In this document: positions 1-12,012 of the stretch, one piece after another | How the letters are laid out: every line of letters starts with the position of its first letter | Numbering within the stretch: the first letter of the stretch is position 1 | Assembly (NCBI GenBank): GCA_000231825.2 | Contig: JH720347.1 | Coordinates: 186,001-250,000, forward strand | Direction: 5' to 3' | Source of the DNA: Tetrahymena elliotti 4EA | Lineage: Eukaryota; Ciliophora; Oligohymenophorea; Hymenostomatida; Tetrahymenidae | Length of the DNA: 64,000 bases | Position numbers and translations under genes: made by a program | Notes under the pieces: model-generated | Told to the model about the DNA's origin: nothing | The model's input: the letters and a program-made list of their open reading frames with translations, nothing else | Database searches by the model: none

Positions 1-3000
1 TCATTATAAAGATTTTTTAAAGAATCCTAATTAAGATTTTGAAGATGCAGTTAACTCTGATTCAGATGAAGAGAAAAAGCAAACTGATAATCTTAGACAT
101 AACACAAATTCTAAATCTAATTCAGAATGTTCATCAAAAAACTCCTCAAATTTATTTTAAAAGCCTGGCAATTGCTTTAATTCCAAACTTTTAAACAAAG
201 AATTCAATAGAAATAAGGATTTTGAAGAAGATATTCCAAAAGATTTTAATGGCATTAAAAATACAATAAAAAATTCTAAAAAATAAAAACCAACAAATGA
301 AGAAGAAGAAGTATTAAGTAAACATAAAGGTGGATAAAAGGTAATTTCATTATTGAGTGATGAAGAATAGCAAGAATTAGAAATGAATAGAGATAAAACT
401 CTATTTAATATTCTCAATTAGTATATAAAACCAGAAACAAAAAATGAAGATAATAAGTAAAGCAAGAAGGAAAATGACAAACTAAACTAAGAAAATTTTA
501 TTGAAAACCTTAAAAATAAATTTGAAAAAAGTCCTTTAAAACTAAAACATTTAGATTCATATGAATTAAAAATTGAACAAAAAGATAATAATGATTTTGA
601 AAATGAAATTAAAGATGCAATAAATATAAATGATAAGGAAGAATTAGCAATTAAGAGTTAAGAGAAATTTGATATTTAGTAAATTAAAAAAACTGAAAAA
701 TTGGTTGATGAGAATTATGATTATGAAGATGATGCTTTTAAATTTTAAAATGAAATTCTAAATAGTTTTAAACTTTCAAGTAAAAATAAACTATAAAAGT
801 AAGGAAGTTATAATAATGGGGCTATGAAAAAAATACAGATTGATTCTGATTAAGAATCAACTTTACCTTAGAATAAAGAATCATGTTCTTCATCTAAAAA
901 ATCATCAGTAAAACCTTTACTAGCAAACAACTCTTTTCTTAGTGAAGAAGAGGATCTTAAAGAAGGATTATAAACTCAAGATACATCAAACAAGAAAAAA
1001 AGAAAGTTTAACCCTAAAGAATATTCCAATAATTGGGCTATATTAATTTGTCTCTACTGCTTGAGAGCTGAATTCAAAAAGAATTCAGCTTCTATTAAAG
1101 AAATCAAGTAAAAAGCAAATTCAATATCAGAAGAAATCGATCACTAATTTCAAATAAAAAATTTCAGCCAAACAGACTCTCTTCTCAATAATAATCTTAT
1201 TATTACGTAAATTTTTTTTTTCAATTTTAAATAAAACATCTACCCCTTTTTATCATCAAATATAAATTTATTAATTATACCAAATAATTATATATATATA
1301 TCATTAAAGATTCTAACACAACTCCTCTTAAATAAATTATTTTTTTTTTAAATTTCTGAAAATTTCTTAAAAAGTTTTAGCATTTTTTAGATTTTAATAA
1401 AAAATTTTGACTTTTTATGAAATCGAATTGAATCTATAATATTATATATATAAAAAAATAAAAATATTAGATAACTAGTTTCGGGAGATAAATTATTCTC
1501 TTTAACAACAGCTGGTATTGAGTTATCATAAAGCTTATATGAAAAGCTGGTTGCTAAATCATTAGCAGGAATATAAGAAAACTCTTAGGAAAATGCAATG
1601 AGTTAATAATAAGGCAATCAAATTTAAAGTTAAAATTAGAATATTATGGAGGAAGAAGATTAATATTTTGTGCAATAGTAATAAAAAGAAGTAGAAAACA
1701 TTTTAACCAAAGAAAATAAGAAGTATGAAATGGATTTAGATGATCAAATAGAAAAGATTAGTTTTGATAATAATTTTGATAACTTTTTAGATTTTTTAGA
1801 AAAATCTGAAATGAGTAATTGGAAAAATTCCAGAACAAGGATAAATAATTCTAATTCTAACACTGAAAAAGGAAGCTCAAAGATGGAAAGTATTTAGAAT
1901 CCATAAAGTAAACTATTAAAATATGATAAATTTGAAGAAAATTTTTCTGATAGAAATTCTGACTATGAAGGAAGGATTAAAGATTTGGATACAAATTCTT
2001 AATTTCTTTCATCAGTTTAAACTCAGAAAAAAAACAAAGGTACAAAGAAAGAAAAAAAGGTTATTGAACCAATATAGCCAAGAAATACACTCAAAGAATT
2101 AAAATAAATTTAAAATTAAGATCTTGATGATGATGATATAGAAAATGAAGAAATAAACAATTCTTTGCCATTTTCAAGTAATCGTAGTATTCCCAACTAG
2201 TTATCTTTAGGGTTAAAGCAGTCTAATATCAGTTAAAAAATTGTAGAGAAAACTTCCTTAAATAAAGTAGCAAAAGGTAAATCTTTGATAAATTAAATTA
2301 ATATTTTTTTAATTTTTGGATAAAAAAAGGAATGATAAAGGAATATGAAATATATTTAATTATTGATATTAGAGAAAGAACAGATAAAAATGAAAGAATC
2401 TTAGCTATCAAATAAAAGTTAGAGGAAAATGGTGTAAGCTGTAAAATAGAAAATATATATTTAGGTGACTTTTTATGGGTCGTTGACATCACAAGTAAAT
2501 TTAAATTATTTTAAAATTATGTTAAATGGATATTTCTTTTTTTAAAAAGCTATTGATAACGTCACAGAAACTTATGTATTAGATTATGTAGTTGAAAGAA
2601 AAACTGGTGATGATTTTGCATCAAGTATTTAAGATCATAGATATAAAGAATAGAAATATAGGTAACTGAAATTAATATGCTTAAATAAAATTTATATACC
2701 TTTAATAGATATAAGAAAAGTGGGTTGAAACATTGCTACTATCTGGTTGAAGGTGATATCAAAAATACTAAGCATCTATCAGTTTCTTAAAGTGCTATTG
2801 AAACAGCTATTATGACTACATAGATAATAGACAAATTTAAGGTATAAAGAACAAAATCTTTCCAAGAAAGTATGATATGGATAAGTTGTTTACATAAAAA
2901 CATATTAAAGCATTTTAATGAGCATATTTCAAGTATAAATGATGATCATATATTAAATTTTTAGTACACTATGTAGGAATATTAAAAAAATAATAAAAAA

Positions 3001-3306
3001 AATGGTAATTTAAACCTAAAAGAATAATTTGGCCATATCTTAAGATCTATAAATGGATGTGGAGCTTAACAAGTTTAAATTCTTACAGAAATATTTTAGA
3101 CTCCTATAAATTTAATATCAAATTTAGAACGACAAAGAAATCTTCAAGAAAGAATAGAATTAATCATAGACTAAACTAAATATAACAAAAATATACTCAA
3201 AGCGTAAGGAATGGATGCAAGAGTTATCTCTAAATCTTTAGCAACCTCTATAGCAATTTTATTTGGCGAAGAGAGGTACCCTAAAGATAAATTAGAAGAT
3301 GGTTGA
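1..3306 (+). CDS. MUS81: MUS81-like crossover junction endonuclease, 5' end outside window
   Basis: Catalytic subunit of the MUS81-EME1 nuclease, which cuts branched DNA such as stalled forks and recombination intermediates in the nucleus. The frame opens at base 2; exons I resolve are 2-1206, 1471-2276, 2330-2494, 2550-2661 and 2709-3306 (TGA), giving about 961 residues of a 5'-truncated protein. A long acidic, Ser/Asn/Gln-rich region comes first. Then a winged-helix-like segment (YSNNWAILICLY ... GDKLFSLTTAGIELSQ), a second low-complexity linker, and the ERCC4 nuclease domain starting at IYLIIDIRERTDK. The catalytic signature VVERKTGDDFASSI followed by HRYKEQKYR is intact, as is the downstream GLKHCYYLVEGD strand. 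The C-terminus carries a helix-hairpin-helix-like region. The N-terminal HhH domain usual in MUS81 is not seen and should lie upstream. Every exon junction keeps frame. The low-complexity insert between winged helix and nuclease is unusually long. Confidence 0.9.
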
Positions 3307-4147
3307 TTTTGATAAATAAAATTAAAAAAATTAATTAATTAAATAAAATTGTACTCAAAGTGTAAATTAATTCTCAAATTTTTGCATTTATATTAAAAAT
3401 TTATAAACTTCATTCAAAATAATCTATTTATTTTTGTTCTTATAAAATGCTTTTCCCTTATAATTGTATTGTAATTTAAGTAATTTGTGTTTAGTCAAAC
3501 TCTAAAAAATGGTAATATTATTAAATAAAAAGTCATCATTTTTGTTAGTTTTTAGATTGATTTATGAAATAATATAAAAATTTCAATTTAATTATTCTGA
3601 AACAATTTTTTTTAATTCTTAATTTTTCTGACAGAATTAATATTCACTTATTTTTAATTTTTAAAAAATGTCTTATATTTCACTTAGTTCTATCTCAAAT
3701 AATCAATTTTAAAAAGGTTTCAGTTGTTTTAGGAGGGACAAGATCCATTCAATTTAAATTATTTTTTTCGAAGAAATTATTCTATTCAAAAATTTTTTTC
3801 TTCTTTTTTTTGAATAAAATAAAAGAAAAAAATAACATTTCGTATGGTAATTTTGTCTCTTATGTAAAATAATGTGAAATTTCCAAAAAAATATTTATAA
3901 ATGTAAAAGATTAATACTATTTTTTACTTAACAAGATATGATTTGGAAATAAAGAATAAACCTTAAAAATAAATTTAATGATATATTGAACATTTTAAAT
4001 AAAAATTGATATCAATTACATATTCAGACATTTTGTTATATTGAAAGACTGCGTATGTAATAGTATTTGGTATAAACTTGTTACATTTTTTGATAATTAG
4101 CTATTTTAATTATATAATTTTTATTAAAAGTAATTAAGTTTTAATAA
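3307..4147. other. AT-rich spacer between convergent genes
   Basis: No coding frame with protein-like composition on either strand. It is the convergent 3' spacer of the MUS81-like gene and the minus-strand thioredoxin-fold gene. Confidence 0.6.
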
Positions 4148-5047
4148 TCAGTAGGCTGAGATAAGTTCATCATCAGGCTAAGGATCGAAAACTGAGAGAA
4201 TGAAATCAACCCAACCTTAGGAGTTCAAATCTTAACCATCATTGATTAAAGCATCGTTGGCGAAGATGGAAGGAGTACCGGTAACTGTTAAACCACTTCC
4301 GAGTTTGTAGCTAGCTCTGGCACCACCATTGTAATCATATACACTGAATGAGTTGAAAACATCTTATGAAGTAACGTTGAAAGAAGATAAGTACAAAGCA
4401 GCGTTATCAGCAATCAATTAATAGATTTAAGTAGTAGTTAAATTGAAGGCATTGTAATAAAGATCTTGATTTTCAAATACTTAATCAACATAAACAAGAG
4501 CGGCATCAGATCCCTTGGTTTCAAGAACATACTTGAAAACTTAAGCAAGGCTATTTTTAAAAATGTTGAATATTTTAATATTTTTTTAACGCAAGTTTTA
4601 GAATTTAAATAAATTCATAAAATTATTGTTTAGATTTCATTGAATATAGTTGGTTGAGTAATCAAATCTATCTTTGAAATCATCATATTTTAATACACAA
4701 ATAGGCTGCTTGAAGAAATATTTTATTTCTTTTTTGATTTATATGAAAGAAATGTTTGAAATTTTAAATTACAAGAAAGAGTTGTAATGGTAAGGAAGGG
4801 GCATGATGTGATAATTAACTCTAATTTGGCTAACATATTGAGCAATTGTTTGATTTTGTAAAGCAGTGAGTAATTCACCATATGTGTAGAGAGAGTCAGG
4901 GCATTATAAATCATACCAAGCATCGATAGTTAAAGTAGCATTAATATTACCGAAACCAACGCCATCAGGTTTGTCAGGGATGGGAACGTATTGGGTGGCT
5001 GAGGTAAGAGCAATCAAGCTTAAAATGACAATGATTGAGGATCTCAT
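4148..5047 (-). CDS. secreted thioredoxin-fold (DsbA/Thioredoxin_4-like) protein
   Basis: Exons 4773-5047 and 4148-4550 (minus) join in frame across a 222-bp intron and encode 225 residues ending at TGA. Residues 1-18 (MRSSIIVILSLIALTSAT) form a signal peptide, so the protein should enter the secretory pathway. The motif DAWYDLQCPDS, then MPLPYHYNSF, then LAQVFKYVLE matches the thioredoxin-fold family that includes bacterial DsbA-like and plant 'thioredoxin superfamily' proteins, where the strand-helix segment carries the active site. Only one Cys is present at the site (CPDS instead of CxxC), so a classical disulfide exchange by a Cys pair is unlikely. A late TVTGTPSIFAND segment fits the cis-Pro loop of the fold. 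Codon choice is relatively C-ending, suggesting good expression. The start is the first ATG before the hydrophobic leader, preceded by A/T-rich sequence. The exact partner or substrate is unknown. Confidence 0.8.
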
Positions 5048-5864
5048 ATCTTTGTAAATTCTTTTAGTTTCAATCTTTTATTCAAATAGAAATTAAATAA
5101 TCTTTTTTATTTAATTATCTCATCTAAAACAAATTTAATAAGCTGTCAATCGTAAACAACAATCCATCTATCAAAAAGTAAATAGGAATATTGCTTTTTT
5201 CACAAGTATTTCCAAAAATCAATCACTCAAATTTAAAACAATGCAAATAATCCATCGGGTATTTTAATGGATAAATTCTGGAAATTTTTTTTTATGTAAA
5301 AGAATTAATTGATTATTAGAATTGAAGATCATTCAAATACATATTATTATTTTAGTTATTAATATAATTCTTTCATTCTTCTTTATTTATTTCTAAAAAG
5401 TAAACCTCTATCCTTCTTTTTATCAATGCGAACCTTACCTATGGAGTTTTAATTCCCAGCTGACTTAAAATTAAAAAAAAAATTAAAATAACAAAAAATG
5501 GCTAGAAATTAATCAAGAGGATGAAATTCTATTTGCTTTGAAAAATGCTTTTGATAATTTTAGGTTTTGCTTTAGAAAAATAAATTTTTAGAGTTTTTTA
5601 AACGTTTAAATGATTATGGAATTTTAAATGTCATTTAGTAATAATATTATTAACAAACAATAATTATGTCTTTTACCATGTGAAATTTGATTGAATTTTA
5701 AAAATTAACCTATTCACCCACCACCCACCGTATTTATTTGCACGATTTATTACAAATGAAGTAAATTAATAATATTTTTAAAACAAAAGTTTTTATTAAG
5801 CTTACTTTTTAACGAAATAAGAAGAAGAGTTATTAAATTAATAATATTATTAACATCAATTCAA
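5048..5864. other. divergent upstream spacer
   Basis: AT-rich stretch between the divergent thioredoxin-fold (-) and START (+) genes. It should hold both promoters; I see no convincing ORF or structured element. A short C-rich patch, caccaccc, lies near 5717. Confidence 0.5.
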
Positions 5865-6866
5865 ATGGATATACAAAATTTAGTTCCTCCTGAGTACTAA
5901 CAAAGCTATTTGGAAAATAAAGAAAGGCTATACTAACTAAAAGACTTGGACAGCAAATGGAAGTTTAGCTAGGAAAAGGAAGGAGTTAAGCTGTACACTA
6001 GAGATATTGAAGGACACTCTATAAAAATGTTAAGAATAGAGACCTCATTTAATGCTTCAGTAAAAGAAACTTGTCAACTTTTGTTTGATGACCTAGAAGA
6101 GCTTAAAAAATCTAAAGAGCCAGTCAAATCTGCAGAGGTCATTGAAGAGTTGAATGAAATGGGTAGAGTTGTTTTCATTACTACCAAGCCTAAATATTTT
6201 GTCAGCTCTAGAGAAATTTTGCTTTATATGAACTAAGAGAACATGGACTAAGAGGAAGGAGTAGTTTAAATCTAAGTTGGGTTAGATAGTCACCCCAAAG
6301 CTTAACTAAATAAAAGTGCTGTTAGAACTACAACTATTTTAGCAGGACATTTTATTTAACCTGATTAAGAAGATCCTTCTAAATCCTAAGTAATATTTAT
6401 ACTCCATAATATTTTAAATGGCTCTATTCCAGAATTCGTCCAAAATATGGTTGTCTCCCATAACCTTGGAGGTTATGTATATTTTAAAAATTTGTGTGAG
6501 TAAAGAGCAAAAACAAGATAGGTTTTATCTCCTCCTGTTCAAGAAGAAGAAATATAAGAATAGTAAAATATTGTAAACACATAATAATCAGAAACCACCT
6601 AAGAGTCTGACAGCAACAACAACCAGCAGAGCCTCGAAGAGTCTGATGAAATAAAGGAAAAAACTCAATCTAGAAAAGATTCTTAAGAAATCTAAGACCA
6701 CCATTAAGATGATCATGAAAGTAATGTACATATTGATGACCACAGAGATGAACTAACTGTCCCTAGTAAAACATGCAAATAAAATCACTTAGAATAGGTA
6801 GATACTATAAATACTGATTCGAGTATTTCATTGAGTTAAAAAGATAGTAACTCCTCCGAAATTTGA
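5865..6866 (+). CDS. START-domain lipid-binding protein
   Basis: A single-exon frame of 333 residues, ATG at 5865 to TGA at 6864. Residues about 15-215 have the START order: WKFSQEKEGVKLYTRDIEG, then IKMLRIETSFNAS, a helix, then PKYFVSSREILLYM (the typical [KR]..[FY]..SRD.. strand), AVRTTTILAGHFIQP, and a C-terminal helix IPEFVQNMVVSHNLGGYVYFKNLC. START domains bind a single lipid or sterol in a hydrophobic tunnel and move it between membranes. This one resembles the minimal PCTP/STARD type. There is no signal peptide or membrane helix, so it is probably cytosolic. The C-terminal 110 residues are hydrophilic, rich in Glu, Gln, Ser and Asp, and probably disordered. No intron is needed. The ligand cannot be told from sequence. 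Confidence 0.85.
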
Positions 6867-7658
6867 GATTTAAAAACTAAATAAATTCATAAACAAAATT
6901 AATCATCAAGTTAAAGTTTTTTTTTACGTATTTTTCATATATATTTCATGTATTTTCTTTTATTCCTTTAATTAACTCAATAATCTTCTAACTTCCTAAA
7001 TTTATTTATTTGTTTGTTCTTTTGAATTCTTTTACCAATTCTAATGCTATCTTATTTGTGGAAAACTTTTTTTTAACCTGATTTATCACTTGTAGTTTTT
7101 ATTAAAAAGTCTTTTTGCATAAACACTTCATAAAAAAAACAAATTGTATTTTTTTATTTGAAGAAGTAAATTTTTCAATAGCAGTTAATAAATAAATTCT
7201 TAATTGATCAAAAATTTTATTTCTTTTTATTCTATTTCATTTAACTTATCTATTAATATTTGCTTGATTTTGATACAAATTCTAAATATACTTACAAATT
7301 TATTTACAGATTGAAACATAAAATCAACTTAAATCTATTTTAAATAAACATTCAAAAAATATTATCAAATAGTAAGAAACATATTTGATTTTAAAAATAA
7401 ATAAAAAATATTGAAAAGAAATAGAAATATGAAGCAAAGATAATAAAAAAAGACTATGATTAAAAAGATAAAAGAATTAAATGATAGAGTGAGTTAGTAA
7501 TATTAATAATATACACATATGTTTTACTTTATAAATTTAATTTAATTTTTTACTTAATATTTTTTAATAATATTATATAGATTAATTTAATTTTTTCAAT
7601 TATTATTTATTTGTTTAATAACTTAATCTTTCTTGTTGATAGAAATTTACATTTTGCA
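6867..7658. other. AT-rich convergent spacer
   Basis: Nothing coding is visible. It separates the 3' ends of the START gene (+) and the short thioredoxin gene (-). Confidence 0.6.
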
Positions 7659-8182
7659 TCAAAACATCTAAGATCCCATTTCAATAGCTTTATTTACAAG
7701 TCTCCCAAATCCTTTCAAATCTAAACCTGCAAAACCTTTAAAAAAAATATCAATTAGATAAAAGTAAATATAACGATTATTTACTATCTATCATTTCTCC
7801 TCTGTAAAATAAAAATACTGCAGGAATACCTTCAAGCTATTTTTATTAAAAAGTGTTTAATTGTATTTTTTATTATTTTGAATTTCTTCATACCTAAAAT
7901 CCCTCTGCAAATTCCTAGTTATAGTCTACATTAATTTAATAGTACTCATATAGTTATTGATGATATGGTGGTATTTATTCTCTTTATGCTTAAAGTTATT
8001 TGCAAGGAGGACACCAACTTGTATATTTATTTATATTATTATATTTTAAATTTGGTCAATTTGAAAATTTACTCAGCGAAAAACTCCAAAAAAACTGGTT
8101 TTCTACATCCTAATATCTTAGTTTCATAATCTTAAGCACTTATTTCTTACGAATTTTAAAATGAGTAACCTTCCTCCTACAT
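7659..8182 (-). CDS. thioredoxin with WCPPCK active site
   Basis: Four exons on the minus strand, 8073-8182, 7894-8017, 7785-7836 and 7659-7735, join in frame to give 120 residues, close to the usual thioredoxin length of about 105-120. Order: a 25-residue leader, PVFLEFFADWCPPCK (active-site helix), INVDYNQEFAEGFQ, then LEGIPAVFLFYRGE carrying the cis-Pro, then SFAGLDLKGFGRLV. Function: reduction of protein disulfides through the Cys pair. The site is CPPC rather than the canonical CGPC, which in known thioredoxins shifts redox potential. The first intron splits the codon just before the active-site Trp. I chose the ATG at 8182 because upstream frame sequence is AT-rich and meets a TGA; a longer form with a targeting peptide is possible if another 5' exon exists. 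Confidence 0.85.
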
Positions 8183-8639
8183 TTCAATTAAAATTGCTTG
8201 TTTTTTTCTAAATTTGTCAAGTAAAAAAAAATAATTATAATAATAAAGAGCTTTTGAAAGAATATTTTGCAAATAATTATCTAATTTTTGCCTTTTTGAT
8301 TCTTTTGAAATAAAAAAAACAAAATTTGTATCTATAATGACTTAATATCAGACACACCATGAAAATAATGTTTACATTAAAGAATAATTATAGTATTCTA
8401 TTTAGTTGTTAAATTATAATAATATATTTAATTGGTTGATAAATTTAATATAAATTAATGTTAAAAGTAACAATTAAGCCATACAAAATAATAAGAATAA
8501 GCATTCATTTAGTTTTAAAAATGAAATTTCTAGAATTTTGACATACCAAAATAATAAACACACTATTACATTAAATTATTTATTATTTTTATTTTTTTTA
8601 TTATTCTAGAAATAATTCTTATTTTAATTACCAATTATT
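8183..8639. other. short spacer between two minus-strand genes
   Basis: AT-rich, no supported coding frame. It should contain the promoter of the downstream thioredoxin gene and the 3' end of guanylate kinase. Confidence 0.5.
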
Positions 8640-9703
8640 TCAATTAATAGGAACACCAGGGTATTATCTTTTAAGGTAAGATGTTAAGTCAGTGTAAGCT
8701 TGTTCTTATGTATCATTAAGAATCTCGTGGTAGAAACCTAATCTGTTTTTAGAGTCTATTTCTTTAACTGCATTAGTTAATCTAGTTTGTATTTGCTATT
8801 CTGTTTCAGTACCTCTGTAATTTTAAATAAAAATATTCAGCTAATAAAATGTTAAATCATTAGTTTATTATTTACCTGCCTCTTAATCTTTATTCTAAGA
8901 TCTTTAATGAGGGAACATTGATAAACACATAGTTCCAGCCAGGGAATTTTTTGTGTACCTTTTCAGCTCCTTAAACATCAATATCAAGAACACAGATCTT
9001 TAATAGATTTAAAAGTTCAATAAATCAAATAATTTAAAGTGATCATTAATATAAACATACTTTTCCTCTATCCATGAATGAAAAAACTTGCTTTTACAAA
9101 GTACCATAATAATTTCCATGAACTAAGCAATGTTCTACAAAATTATCTGAGTCAACTTCCTATATAGATAATTAATTGCTTAAACTAAAATACTGGGTAA
9201 ACTAAATACTAAATATATTTTAAACAATTGAGATAAAATCTTGAAGTATTTTCATTTGCTACTCTGTAATACCTTGTAGGATTTATAAATAACTAGCTAT
9301 TTAAATTAAAATCTAAAATTCGTTTTCATCAATTACCTTTTAAAATTCATCATGGTTCATAAAGTAATAATGGACACCATGTTCCTCACCAGGTCTAGGT
9401 TTTCTGGTGGTGCAGCTTACACTTAAGTCAAATAAAGCAGGGTTTCTACTTTTAAGCATGCCATATAAAGTACCCTGATTAATTTAAATATAAAAATCAT
9501 ATTTTTATGAACATCATTTCTATAAATTAAATAATTGAGATAATTACTTTTCCTGCTCCAGATGTACCTGATAAAACTAAGGGATTTAACTAAGTCTTAG
9601 TTTAGCAGAAAGAAGCTTTACTTAAGAATATGGTATTTAAAGATCTGCTAACGGAATTCATAATTAAGTTTTTAAAATCAGAAAAATTTTAAGTTTCAGT
9701 CAT
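8640..9703 (-). CDS. guanylate kinase
   Basis: Phosphorylates GMP/dGMP to GDP/dGDP with ATP, in cytosolic purine nucleotide salvage. Five minus-strand exons, 9548-9703, 9337-9474, 9061-9159, 8876-8997 and 8640-8814, give 229 residues; the family is usually 190-210. A 40-residue N-terminal extension precedes the P-loop [16 protein letters not shown]-binding residues follow in [20 protein letters not shown], then HGNYYGT, then VCVLDIDVQG-like [14 protein letters not shown], the [20 protein letters not shown] lid, and a final helix region. The Walker A site reads GKGT where guanylate kinases usually have GKST. The exon 1/exon 2 junction falls exactly inside that loop (GAGK | GT), so a slightly different splice site would alter it. 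The extension could be a targeting sequence but is not clearly amphipathic. Confidence 0.92.
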
Positions 9704-10422
9704 GTAAATTTTGATTGCTAATCTTAGATTTTAATTTGTTTCTAAAAATCAAATTGTTTTGGCACAAAATATATTTTTTATTCCTTTTTATTAGTATCCA
9801 ATTATACAATATATTTTATTTCTATCCAAAAAGTAAAACTCATCCAGTAATTAATAAATTTTGAATAAAAAACAATTTAAAAGTTATTTCTAATCTAAAA
9901 GACAAAAATTAAAGATTATTATTTTTTACAAAACCAAGTCATTTGATTTATTTTTGATTAATACATATTCAAAGTATTTTTAATTTCTATTTTGATAAAC
10001 AAAAAGAATAAAAAAATTACAAAAAAAAATAATATGATTATTTATTTTGATTTTATTTGATTGATTCTTTTTTTTTTCATAATATTTGAAAATTATTGCT
10101 TTAAAATAATAAAGCTAAACAAAAATATAAAATTTTTTTATCAAAATGTATCGATGTATGAATAAATATCAAATTTTGATTCATGAAGAATAAATTGAGT
10201 TAACCTTTTATTGTATTTTTAAAATTAGATTTAATAATTATAAAACTCTTTTCTACTTATTTAGATAGAAAAGACTGATCGGAATTAGTTATAAATTTAA
10301 GATTAAGAAATAGATGAATAACATAACATAGATATATATAATTATATAATAGTAGAATTAAAAGTATAAAACAAATTAAAGTAATTTTAAGCATATTAGT
10401 AGGAGTATTTAATTAAATTAAA
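9704..10422. other. AT-rich spacer
   Basis: Between two co-oriented minus-strand genes; expected to hold the guanylate kinase promoter. No coding frame or structured RNA is evident. Confidence 0.5.
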
Positions 10423-12012
10423 TCATTCTGAAGCGAATAAACTTTCCATTGATTTATAAACACCAAGGATAGAGGCTATAAAGAAAATTATACATATTAA
10501 ATAGCCATATATCTATCTAGACAAAGAAACTTTGAAGTATTTCATGTAACACAGTTATGGGATTATAAATTGCAGAATAAGGATTGCAAATGATCCAAGT
10601 AAGGAGAGTATTTTTGCTAACCTTACAGTCAGCAAACTGACTACAAAAATAAATAAAATTAACCCGTAACGGCAAATATATCTTTTAGCTATAGCCATTT
10701 GTGCATAAAATAATGTGCTGTATTCTGATTTATCATATTTTTCTTAACAAAATATTTTTTCTTTAAAGCACTTTAGGTTTTCATATAACTAAATTACAAC
10801 ATAAAACTTTAGGGGATATGAAAGTAAAACGGATATTGTATATAGTAATCTAGCAAGTACACCTTTTGTTGTATTAGGAGCAAAATTTATAAGAACTATT
10901 TCATCAACATACTCTCCCATAGCTAAATGGCTAACTATTCCAAATAATAAGTAAATAGAACATGTAAATGCAGTAGAAAACCTAAAAACAGGCAAAAATT
11001 TATGAGGTTTTTCCATGCAATCTCTGACATTAAGAGCAACTGGAATGATTTGTAAGCTATAAACAACAATTCCTAGCACTAAGAAAAAATGATCTGTCCT
11101 CCATAAATCATTATTTTAACGAGATAAAGTACCAACTTCTGAAATAAAATTCAAGTCAGTGTAAAGCATAATTCCTATAGCAATTAACCCAAAAAAGAAA
11201 CCAATTAAATTTGTCTACCAAAACAAAGATAAGTGATTTACTGTACTAAATGGAAAGAGGATAGCAAATGCAACAAGCGCGGCTATTAAATGAGCCTGCT
11301 CATAGCTTAGATTTTTGATCAATTGGGTTTAAATAACTTAAATGATATACATTTAAAAGAAAATAACATATGAGATGCAGCCTCCTAAGTTATTTATTAA
11401 ACCAAAAACACGACAAAACATTTGGCCAGGAACTCCATAAACTTTATGAGCAATATCTGTAATAGACGCATTTAATTTTACACTGATGCGCTGCTGTTCA
11501 TTTTTTAAGATCATATCTTTATGAATATCTATAACTAGATGTATAGAATAAACAGTGAAAAGAGAGGTAAAAACGATCAAAAAACTACCCAGCAAGAGCC
11601 CTGTTAAATTAAACACATAAGGAAGAGCCAATATACCTACACTAAAGAAATATTTAGCAAGCAATAAAAAAGATTGAAACTCCGTGGAGCTACCTTTGTA
11701 GTCAATTTTTGAAAAATGCCTTTTCAGCACTAAGTTATTTCTATTGACATCAATAATTTTTGGATAGTAGTAGAGCTGATCCTCATTATCATGTGTTTCT
11801 GTATTTATTTCATGTGAATTAAATGATTTATCGAAAATTTCATTTCCTTCCTCGTCAGCAACCTCATTGCTGAATGTGATATCTATATTTGAATAATCGG
11901 ATAATTGGCTTATGTACATTTCACTCTATTATCTAGATGGAGATTTGCTAAATACTTATTTCACTTCTCCGTCAGCCATTTCGACTTTACATGAATTATT
12001 TAAATTATCCAT
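10423..12012 (-). CDS. AAAP-family amino-acid transporter
   Basis: A single uninterrupted minus-strand frame of 529 residues, ATG at 12012 to TGA at 10423-10425. Residues 1-about 105 are hydrophilic and acidic and probably cytosolic. The first membrane region, TEFQSFLLLAKYFFSVGILALPYVFNLTG split over its helix, has the GxxALPY feature that opens Aa_trans (SLC36/SLC38-type) permeases, and roughly ten more hydrophobic helices follow, giving the family's usual eleven. Other family-like segments are VYGVPGQMFCRVFGLINNLGG and VVYSLQIIPVALNVRDCM. These carriers move neutral amino acids or related solutes with H+ or Na+, at the plasma membrane or acidic vacuoles. A second frame-compatible ATG occurs 11 codons in. 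No intron is needed. Substrate cannot be inferred. Confidence 0.9.
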
